Source: Sapria himalayana
Taxonomy: Eukaryota; Streptophyta; Magnoliopsida; Malpighiales; Rafflesiaceae
Assembly: GCA_029783825.1 (NCBI GenBank)
Contig: JAREIK010011463.1
Span: forward strand, 37,587-101,586
Direction of reading: 5' to 3'
Length of the DNA stretch: 64,000 bases
Shown here: piece by piece, positions 53,932-64,000 of the stretch
Layout: every line of letters starts with the position of its first letter
Position numbering within the stretch: position 1 is the stretch's first letter
Position numbers and translations under genes: made by a program
The notes under the pieces: model-generated
What the model was told of the DNA's origin: nothing
Databases searched by the model: none
Seen by the model: only the letters and a program-made list of their open reading frames with translations

Positions 53932-56900
53932 AAATAATTTTTAATTTTTTACAAAAGTGAATTAATATTTATTTATAATCATCATAATAATTATATATCA
54001 TATAAATTCAATATAAACACTTTTATTGATAGATATTCTAATAATTATCAAAAAATAAATTAAAAATATATTATGAATAAGATTTATATTACTTAAAATA
54101 TAATATCAAAACCTAAAATGATTCAAAAGCAAAGCAAGATATATTAATTAATATTAATTATTTGTTTTTAAAATTTTTATCCTTTTTATAAGATTAACTA
54201 TTTTTTGATGAAAAATAATTTTTATTAATTATATTTTTAACTCAATTTATTTTATAATTAATATATATATATATATAAATAAATAAATAACTAAACAATC
54301 AAAATTAATTTTTTAAATTATAATGAAAAAAATAAAAATGAGATTTATTAATTATTATTTAGGGTCATCCCATTTAAATGATTATCTATATAGTGGTATC
54401 GAGATTTTGTAGTTTAGTTATTTAAGTGATTAGTCATTAGTGATTTATAGGTTTTATTTAAACAATGAAATAATAAAAAAAATATTTTTTTTTGTTTTTT
54501 CACATGTTCAAAGGTTATAATTTTTGAAAATATAATAATTTTAAATTTTTTTCAAAAGTGAATACTATAATTAGTTATAATAATTATTAAATCTATATAT
54601 CATATAAATTAAATATAATTATTTTTATTGATAAATATTCTAATAATGATCATAAAATAAATTAATAATCTATTATTAATAAGTTAGATATCAATTAAAA
54701 TATAATTATAAAACCTAAAAAGATTCATAAACAAAGTAAAATATATTACTATATAATATTTTTTTGTTTTTAATTTTTTTATTCTTTTAATAAGTTTATC
54801 TATATTTTTTTGTTGAAAAATAATGTATATAAATTATATATGTCTAACTTATAATTTATTTTGTAATTAATATTTATATAAAATTAAACAAATAAATAAT
54901 TAAAATGAATATTTAAAATTATAATGAAAAAAATGAGATTTATTATTTATTATTTAGGATATACCTGTTTAAAAAATTAATCTATTTAGGGTTTTCAAGA
55001 TTTAGAAGTTATTGATTTAAGTATTTAGGCATTTAATGGTTTATAGATTTTATTTAAATAATTAAATAACAACGAATTTATTTTTGATATTTTTTCAAAT
55101 TTTCAAATGACATAACATTTGAAAATATAATAATTTAAAAATTTTTTAAAAATGTGAATACAATATTTAGTAATAATAATTTATATAACTATATATAATA
55201 TAAACTAAATATAAACAATTTTATTTATAATATTATATCAATTATCAAAAAATAAATTAATAAACTATTATTAATATGATAAATATAAATTAAAATATAA
55301 TTTAAAAACCTAAAATGATTAAAAATCAAAGTAAATTTTTTACTAAATAATAATTTTTTTTAGTTTTTGCATCATTTTATAACCTTATATGTTTTTTTTG
55401 ATGAAAAATATATTATTTAAATTATATTTGTATCACTCATAAGTTATTTTGTAATTAATATTTCTATAAATTATTTAAATGATATTTAAGCTTTACGAGG
55501 TAAAGGTTTAAGTATTTAGGGGCTTCGGGGTTTACGAGTTTAGATATTTATGTATTTATGCATTTAATGGTTTATAAGTTTTATTTAAACAATGATATAA
55601 CAAAAAAATTATTTTTGTTATTTTTTATCATTTTTGAAGGTTATAACCTTTGAAAATATAACAATTTTTAAATTTTTTTTATATGTGAATACTATATTTA
55701 GTTATGATAATCTTAATAATTATATATCATGTAAATTCAATATAAAAAATTATATTGAAATATATTATATTAATGATCAAAAAATAAATAAATAAACTAT
55801 TATTAATAAGATAAATATTATTTTAAAAATATTTGCAAAACGTAAATTTATTCAAAATCAAAGTAAAATATATAATAAAATAATACTTTCTTTGATGTTT
55901 TGCTTCTTTTTATCAGTTATATTTTTTGTTATTAAAAGTAAATTATATAAATTATATTTATCTTCCTCTTAATTTATTTTTAATTTATAATTCTATAAAA
56001 ATAAACTAATAAATAATTAAAATGAATATTTAAAATTATAATGAATACAAATAAAATAGAGATTTATAATTTATTAATGGATATTATAATAATGGTCAAT
56101 AAAAAATTAATAAACAATTATTAATAAGAATGATATAAAATAAATATAATTGCAAAATCTAAAATGATTCAAAATAAAAATAAAATATATTACTAAATAA
56201 TAAAATTTTGTTTTTAAAATGTTGCCGCTTTTTATAATGATATATATTTTTTTTGATGAAAAATAAATTATTTAATTTAGATCTGTCTCACTAATAATTT
56301 ATTTTGTAATTAATATTTCTATAAAAATAAACTGATAAATAATTAAAATAATAATTTAAAATTATACTTATTAAAAATTAAATTGAGATTTATGATTTTT
56401 TATTCATGTACACCTATTTAATAGTTTATATATTTAAAGTTTTTTTCATTTAGGAGTTTAGAAATTTATGTTTTTAGGCATTTAGTCGTTTATAGCTTTT
56501 AATTAAACAATAAAATAACAAAAAAAATTGTAATTTTTTTTCATTTTCATAGATTATAACCTTTGAAAATATAATAATATTTAAAATTTAATGAAATGTG
56601 AATACAATATTTAGTTATAATAAGATTAATAATTATATATCATATAAATTCAATATAAACAATTTTATTGATAGATAATATAATAATGATCAAATTTAAA
56701 TTAATAAACTATTAATAAAAAGATTGATATTAATTAAAAAATATTTACAAAACCCAAATTGATTCAAAATTAAAGTAAAATATATTACTTGATAATAATT
56801 TTTAATTTTTATATTTTTACTTCTTTTATAACCATATATTTTTTTTGATTTAAAATAAATTAATTAAAATATATATGTCGCTCTCATAATTTAATTTGTA

Positions 56901-57995
56901 ATAAATATTTGTATAAAAATAAACTAATAAATAATTAAAACTATTATTTAAAATTATAATAAATAGAAATAAAAATTAGATTTATTAATTATTAAGTAGT
57001 ATATAGCGGTTTAATGGTTTATGTATTTAGGCATTATGAGATTTAGGAGTTTTCTGATTTAACTGTGAATGCATTTAGTGGTTTATAGTTATTTTTATAT
57101 ATCATATAAATTAAATATACATATTTTTATTGATACATATTCTAATAATGATCAAAAAATAAATTAATAATCTATTTTTAATAAGTTAGATATCTATTAA
57201 AATATAATTACAAAACCTAAATTAATTCTAAAACAAATAAAAATATATTACTATATAATAATTTTTTTTAATTTTTTTATTTTTTTAATAAGTTTATCTA
57301 TATTTTTTTTGTTGAAAAATAATTTATATAAATTATTTTCTCTTTCTTATAATTTATTTTGTAATTAATATTTATATAAAAATAAATAAATAAATAATTA
57401 AAATGAATATTTAGAATTATAATGAAAAAAATAAAAATGAGATTTATTATTTATTATTTAGGATATACCTGTTTAAAAAATTTATCTATTTAGGGTTATC
57501 AAGATTGAGAAGTTATTGATTTAAGTATTTAGGCATTTAATGGTTTATAGCTTTTATTTAAACAATGAAATAACAAAAAATTTATTTTTGATAATTTTTC
57601 AAATTTTCAAATGTCATAACATTTGAAAATATAATAATTTTAAAATTTTTGAAAAATGTGAATACAATATTTAGTAATAATAATAATTATTATCACTATA
57701 TATAATATAAACTAAATATAAACAATTTTATTAATAATATCATATTAATTATCAAAAAATAAATTAATAAACTATTATTAATATGATAGATATATTTAAA
57801 ATATAATTAAAAAACCTAAAATGATTCAAAATCAATGTAAAATTTATTACTAAATAATAATTTTTTTTATTTTTTGCATCATTTTATATGCTTATATATT
57901 TTTTTGTTGAAAAATATATTATTTAAATTATATTTGTCACTCAATATTTATTTTGTAATTAATATTTCTATAAATTATTTAAATTATATTTAAGG

Positions 57996-58091
57996 TTTAT
58001 GAGTTTAAAGGTTTAGGTATTTAGGGGCTTCGGGGTTTAGGAGTTTAGAGATTTATCTATCTAGGCATTTAATGGTTTATAAGTTTTATTT
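57996..58091 (+). repeat. Octamer tract, clearest example (C-type monomer)
   Basis: In strict 8-bp register: TTTATGAG, TTTAAAGG, TTTAGGTA, TTTAGGGG, CTTCGGGG, TTTAGGAG, TTTAGAGA, TTTATCTA, TCTAGGCA, TTTAATGG, TTTATAAG, TTTTATTT. Nearly every monomer has the same register. The words resemble telomeric TTTAGGG but with an 8-bp period. Confidence 0.9.
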
Positions 58092-60600
58092 AATCAATGA
58101 TATAACAAAAAATTTATTTTTGTTATTTTTTCTCATTTTTGAAGGTTATAACCTTTGAAAATATAACAATTTTTAAATTTGTTATATATGTGAATAATAT
58201 ATTTAGTTATGATAATATTTATAATTATATATCATATTAATTCAATATAAACAATTATATTGAATTATTAATGATCAAAAAATATATTTGCAATTAAAAT
58301 ATATCATGTTAATTCAAAAAATATTGATAGTTATTATATAAATGATTATAAAATAAATTAATAAACTATTATTAATAAGATAGATATTTTTTAAAATATA
58401 TTTACAAAACGTAAATTTATATAAAATCAAAGTAAAATATAATACTAAATAATATTTTTTTTGATGTTTTGCTTCTTTTTATAAGTTTATATTTTTTATT
58501 ATTAAAATTAAATTATTTATATTATATGTCTTCCACATAATTTATTTTTAATTTATAATTATATAAATATAAACTAATAAAAAATTAAAATGAATACTTA
58601 AAATTATAATGAATACAAATAAAATTGAGATTTATTATTTATTATCCAGGATATACTAGTTTAATGGTTTAAGTATTTAGGTGATTTGGGGTTTAGTGAT
58701 TTAAGTGTTTAGACGTTTAGTTATTTATACTTTTTATTTAAAGAATTAAAAAATAAAAATATAATTTTTTGATTTTTTTTAATTTTTGAAGGTTATAACC
58801 TTTGAAATTATAATAATTTTTAATTTTTTTTAAATATGAATATAATATTCAGTAATAATAATCTTAATAATTATATATAATGTAAACTCAATATAAATAA
58901 TTTTATTAATAGATATTATAATAATGATCAATAAAAAATTAATAAACTATTACTAATAAAAATGATATAAATTAAAATATAATTCCAAAAACTAAAATTA
59001 TTCAAAATCAAAATAAAATATATTACAAATTAATAAATTTTTGTTTTTAAAATTTTGCATCTTTTTATAAGCCTATATATTTTTTTTGTTAAAAAATAAA
59101 TTATTTAAAATAGATCTCTCTCACTTATAATTTATATTGTAATTAATATTTCTATAAATATAAACTGATAAATAATGAAAATACAAATTTAAAATTACAC
59201 TTAATAAAAATTAAAATGAGATTTATGATTTATTATTAATGTATACCAGTTTATTAGTTTAACTATTTAGAAGTTTTGTCTTTTAGGAGTTTAGCGATTT
59301 ATCTTTTTAGGCATTTAGTGGTTTATAGGTTTTATTTAAACAATAAAATAATAAAAAAAATTTGTAATTTTTGCTCATTTTCATAGGTTATAACCTTTAA
59401 AAATATAATAATATTTAAAATTATTTGAAATGTGAATATAATATTTAGTTATAAAAATTTTAATAATTTTATATCATATAAATTCAATATAAACAATTTT
59501 ATTGATAGATATTATAATAATGATCAAAAATTAAATTAATAAACTATTCATAATAAAATAGATATTAATTTAAAAATATTTACAATACCCAAATTAATTC
59601 AAAATTAAAGTAAAATATATTACTTGATAAAAATTTTTAATTTTTAAAAGTTTACTTCTTTTATAAGAGTATATATCTTTTTTGATTAAAAATAAATTAT
59701 TTAATTTATATTTGTCGCATCATAATTTATTTTGTAATAAATATTTCTATAAAATAAACTTATAAATAATTAAAATGAATATTTAAAATAATAATAAATT
59801 GAAATAAAAACTAGATTTCTTAATTATTAAGTAGTATATAGCAGTTTAATGGTTATTGTATTTAGGCATTACGGGCCTTAGGAGTTTACTGATTTTACTC
59901 TGTATGCATTTAGTGGTTTTCAATATTTAGTTATAATAATCATTCTATTTTTATATCATATAAATTAAATATAAAAATATTATTTATAAATATTCTAAAA
60001 ATGATCAAAAAAATAAATTAATAATCTATTATTAATAAGATAGATATCAATTAAAATATAATAAAAAAACCCAAAGAAATTCAGAAGAAATCAAAATATA
60101 TTACTATATAATAATTTGTTGTTTTGAACTTTTTTTTCTTTTAAAAAGTTTATCCATATTTTTTTGTTGAAAATTAATTTATATAAATTATATTTGCCTA
60201 GCTCATATTTTATCTTTTAATTAATATTTATATAAAAATAAACAAATAAATAATTAAAATGAATATTTAAAATTATAATGAAAAATATAATATTGAGATT
60301 TATTCTTTATTATTTTGGGTTTACCAGTCTAATTTAAATAAGATCTCTCTCACTAATAATTTATTTTGTAATTAATATTTCTATAAAAAAACTGATAAAT
60401 AATTAAAATAAAAATTTAAAATTATACTAAATAAAATTAAAATGAGATTTATGAATTATTATTAATGTATACAAGTTTAATATTTTATGTATTTAAAGGT
60501 TTTTTCGTTTATGACTTTAGCGATTTATGTTTTTATGCATTTAGTGTTTTATTTAAACAATGAAGTAAAAAAAAATTATTTTTAATATTTTTTCACATTT

Positions 60601-60622
60601 TCAAAGGTTATATAACCTTTGA
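60601..60622. repeat. 22-bp perfect palindrome with 2-bp longer centre
   Basis: The centre is GGTTATATAACC, as at 16633-16662 but in a different monomer; the arms TCAAAGG and CCTTTGA pair fully. Confidence 0.88.
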
Positions 60623-60988
60623 CAATATAATAATTTTAAAATTTTTTAAAAATGTGAATACAATATTTAGTAATAATAATCATTATAATAAATAATATAA
60701 ACTAAATATAAACAATTTTATTGATAGATATGATATCAATTATCAATAAATAAATTAATATGCTATTTTTAATATAATAGATATTAATTAAAATATAATT
60801 GCAAAAACTAAAAATATTCAAAATCCAAGTAAAATTTATTACTAAATAATAATTTTTTTTAGTTTTTGCTTCTTTTTATAAGCTTATATTTTTTTTGATG
60901 AAAAATAAATTATTTAAATTATATATGTATCACTCATAATTTATATTGTAATTAATATTTTAATAAATTATTTAAATTATATTTAAGG

Positions 60989-61116
60989 TTTACAAGTTTA
61001 AAGGTTTAAGTATTTAAAAAATTTTGTGTTTACGAGTTTAAAGGGTTAAGTATTTAGGGGATTTTTTGTTTAGGAGTTTAAAGGTTTAAGTGTTTAGGCA
61101 TTTAGTAGTTTATAAG
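60989..61116 (+). repeat. Expanded octamer tract (16 units)
   Basis: This C-type monomer has 16 octamers where others have about 11. Units 1-5 (60989-61028) and 6-10 (61029-61068) are a 40-bp duplication: TTTACAAG/TTTACGAG, TTTAAAGG twice, TTTAAGTA/GTTAAGTA, TTTAAAAA/TTTAGGGG, ATTTTGTG/ATTTTTTG. Confidence 0.85.
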
Positions 61117-64000
61117 ATTTATTTAAACAATGATATGACAAAAAATTTATTTTTATTATTTTTTTAAATTTTTGAAGGTTATAACCATTGAAAATATAAT
61201 TTTTTTCAAATGTAAATATAATATTTAGTTATAATAATCTTAATAATTATAAGTCATTTAAATTCAATATAAATAATTACATTGCTAGATATTATAATAA
61301 TGATAGAAAAAAATTTAATAAACTATTATTAATAAGATAGATATTATTTAAAATATATTTGCAAAATCTAAATTTATTCAAAATCAAAGTAAAATATATT
61401 ACTTAATAATAATCTTTTTAATGTTTTGCTTTTTTTATAACTTTATATTTTCGTTATTATAAATAAATTATTTAAATTAATTTTTCTTACTCATAATTTA
61501 TTTTGTAATTTATAATTATATCAATAATAAACTAATAAATAATTAAAATAATTATTTAAAATTATAATGAATACAAATAAAATTGAGATTTATTATTTGT
61601 TATTCTGGATATACCGGTTTAATGGTTTAAGTATTTAGGTATTTTTGGGTTTAGGAGTTTAGTGATTTAAGTGTTTAGACATTTAGTGATTTATAGTTAT
61701 TATCTAAAGAATTAAAAAACAAAAAATTTAATTTTTGGAATTTTTTTTATTTTCGTAGGTTGTAACCTTCGAAAATATAATAATATTAAATTTTATTAAA
61801 TGTGAATATAATATTTAGTTATAATAATCTTAATAATTATATATAATGTAAACTAAATATAAATAATTTTATTAATAGATATTATAATAATGATCAATAA
61901 ATAAATTAATATACTAGTATTAATATGAATGATATAAATTAAAATATAATTGTAGAATCTAAAATGATTCAAAATCAAAATAAGATATATTACTAAATAA
62001 TAATTTTTTATTTTAAAAATTTTGCCTCATTTTATAAGCATATATTTTTTTGATGAATAATAAATTATTTAAATTATATCTGTTTCACTAAAAATTTATT
62101 TTGTAATTAATATTTCTATAAAAATAATTTTATAAAGAATTAAAATGATTATTTAAAATTATAATGAATACTAATAAAAAGATATTTTTGATTTATTATT
62201 TATGGTATACCTATTTAATGGTTTAAGTTTTTTGTGGTTTTGGGCTTAAGAAGTTTATTTATTTATATGTTTGCACATTTAGGTGTTTGTAGGTTTATTT
62301 AATCAATGAAATAAAATAAAATTTATTTTAATGAATTTTCGTGATTTTCAAAGGTTATAACATTTGAAAATATAATAATTTTTTAATAATTATAAAATAA
62401 GAATACAATACTCAGTTATAATAATCTTAATAATTATATTTGATGTAAATTCAATATAAAAAATTTTAATATATATTATTTTGATGATCAAAAAATATAT
62501 TAATAATCTATTATTAATAAGATAGATATTAATTAAAATATATTTGCAGAAACCAAAATAATTAAAATCAAAGTAAATTATATTGCTAACTAAAATTTTT
62601 AATTTTTGAAATTTTGTTTATTTTTATAAGCTTATTTTTTCATAAAAAATAATTTATTTAAATTATATATGTCTCACTAATTATTTTTTTTCTAATTAAT
62701 ATTTCTATAAAAATAAACTAAAAAATAATTAAAATTAATATTTAAAATTATAATGAATACAAATAAAAATGAGATTTATTATTTATTATTTAGGTTATAT
62801 AGGTTTAATTATTTAAGTTTTTAGGGGGTTTTGGGGTTTAGGAATCTAGAGATTTAATTGTTTAGGCATTTAGTGGGTTATAAGTTTATTTAAAAGATAA
62901 AAAAATTATTTTTGTGATTTTTTTATCATTTTTGAAGGTTATAAGCTTTAAAAATATAATAATAATTAAATTTTTTTAAAATCTAAATATAATATTTAGT
63001 TATAATAATCTTAATAATTATAAGACATTTAAATTCAATATAAGTAATTTTATTGTTAGATATTATAAAATTGATCAAAAAATTAATTATTAAAATAATC
63101 TTAATAAGATTGATAGCAATTAAAATATAATTGCAAAACCTATATATAATGATTCAAAATCAAAGTAAAATATATTACTAAATAATAATTTTTTGTTTTT
63201 AAATTTGTACTTCTTTTTATATGATTATATATTTTTTTTGATTAAAAATAAATTATTAAAGTTATAGTTGTCTAGCTCATTATTTATTTTGTAATTAATA
63301 TATCTATAAAAAACAAACTAATAAATAATTAAAATGTATTTTTAAAATTATAATGAATACAAATTAAAATGAGATTTATGATTTATTATTTGTGGTATAG
63401 TGGTTTAATTGTTGATTATTTAAAAATTTTGTCGTTTAGGAGTTTATCAATTTATGTTTTTAGGTATTTATTGGTTTATAGGTTTTATTTATATAATAAA
63501 AATAAAAAATTTTTTTTTGATTTTTCTGATTTTCAATGGTTATAACATTTAAAAATAATATAATTTTTAAATTTTTTGAAATGTGAATACTATGTATAAT
63601 TATATTAATCTTACTAATTATATATCATATAAATTCAAAATAAACAATTTTAATGATAGATATTATAATAATGATCAAAAATTAAATTAATAAACTATAT
63701 TAATAATATAAATATTAATTAAAATATATTTACTTAACACAAAATGATAAAAAATCAAATCAAAATATATTACTAAATAATTATATTTAATTTTTAAATT
63801 TGTTCTTCTTTTTATAAGCTATATTTTTTTTTGATTAAAATAAATTATTTATAATAATATCTGTCTTACTCGAAAATTTATAATTTGTCATATAAATTTT
63901 TTCTTATTATATAAAATTTTAAAAATTTTTATTATTATCAAACTATGTTATAATTTGTCATAAATAATTATAAATATTAATCTAAAAGACTTTTTTTTTT

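Larger units (their letters stand above)
43253..64000 (+). repeat. Satellite block, forward orientation, higher-order repeat
   Basis: About 36 monomers to the window end. Types by octamer tract run J (43750), M (44360), K (44960), L (45470), I (46090), G (46600), E' (46760), F (47350), G (47940), E' (48090), F (48690), I (49280), H (49890), C (50430), D (51250), E (51860), F (52430), G (53030), E' (53180), F (53770), I (54370), H (54970), C (55520), a mostly deleted D (56060), E (56410), F (57000), H (57460), C (58010), D (58640), E (59250), F (59840), G (60310), E' (60480), C (61000), D (61620), J (62200), M (62810) and K (63400). The minus-strand frame 50066-50296 is a repeat by-product. 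No genes seen. Confidence 0.92.

Noticed and set aside
1..64000. CRISPR array or bacterial system
   Set aside because: The repeats are about 580 bp with no short direct repeats and spacers, and there are no bacterial genes.
1..64000. tRNA, rRNA or other structured RNA genes
   Set aside because: No box A/B-like pairs, no cloverleaf-like G+C-rich segments and no rRNA-like conserved blocks seen on either strand.

Overview
The window looks like nuclear heterochromatin of a plant, probably a flowering plant. I found no intact host gene. Almost everything is one extremely A+T-rich tandem satellite with a monomer of roughly 575-600 bp, about 90 monomers by spacing. Into it are set two copies of one degenerate plant-type hAT DNA transposon, one solo LTR, a 1.5 kb low-copy insertion with a polyadenylated-transcript-like end, and a partial second copy of that insertion. 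A plant is inferred from the hAT transposase type (BED finger and hAT dimer domain, RICESLEEPER/DAYSLEEPER-like), the solo LTR, and 7-bp telomere-like CCCTAAA variants. The species cannot be read from the sequence.

Layout: 1-3515 satellite, G-rich tracts on + strand; 3519 centre of a near-perfect palindrome; 3523-8443 satellite inverted; 8444-9985 low-copy insertion; 9986-21192 inverted satellite; 21193-21640 partial copy of the insertion; 21641-27517 inverted satellite; 27518-31758 hAT copy 1 (minus strand, split by a solo LTR); 31767-36130 inverted satellite; 36131-36530 unique island where orientation flips back; 36531-39596 satellite on +; 39597-43244 hAT copy 2 (plus strand); 43253-64000 satellite on +.

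Each monomer carries (i) a tract of about 10-12 degenerate TTTAGGGG-like octamers in strict 8-bp register, and (ii) some 60-90 bp further on, a dyad-symmetric element with core GGTTATAACC. Monomer variants, told apart by their octamer tracts, recur in a fixed order (J-M-K-L-I-H-C-D-E-F-G-E'). The array is therefore a higher-order repeat, not a simple tandem array.

The two hAT copies sit in the same monomer type with the same 8-bp target duplication and mirror-image neighbours. They are one insertion copied by inverted duplication of a segment of at least 16 kb. Both copies share nonsense codons, so the element was already dead when duplicated; the solo LTR is in only one copy and came later. 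The most interesting signals are the dyad element, whose arms change in a compensating way in several monomers, and a 44-bp perfect palindrome that looks like fold-back templated synthesis. The near-identical palindrome around 3519 may be real or an assembly/read artefact. All similarity statements are by-eye comparisons; no alignment program was run.
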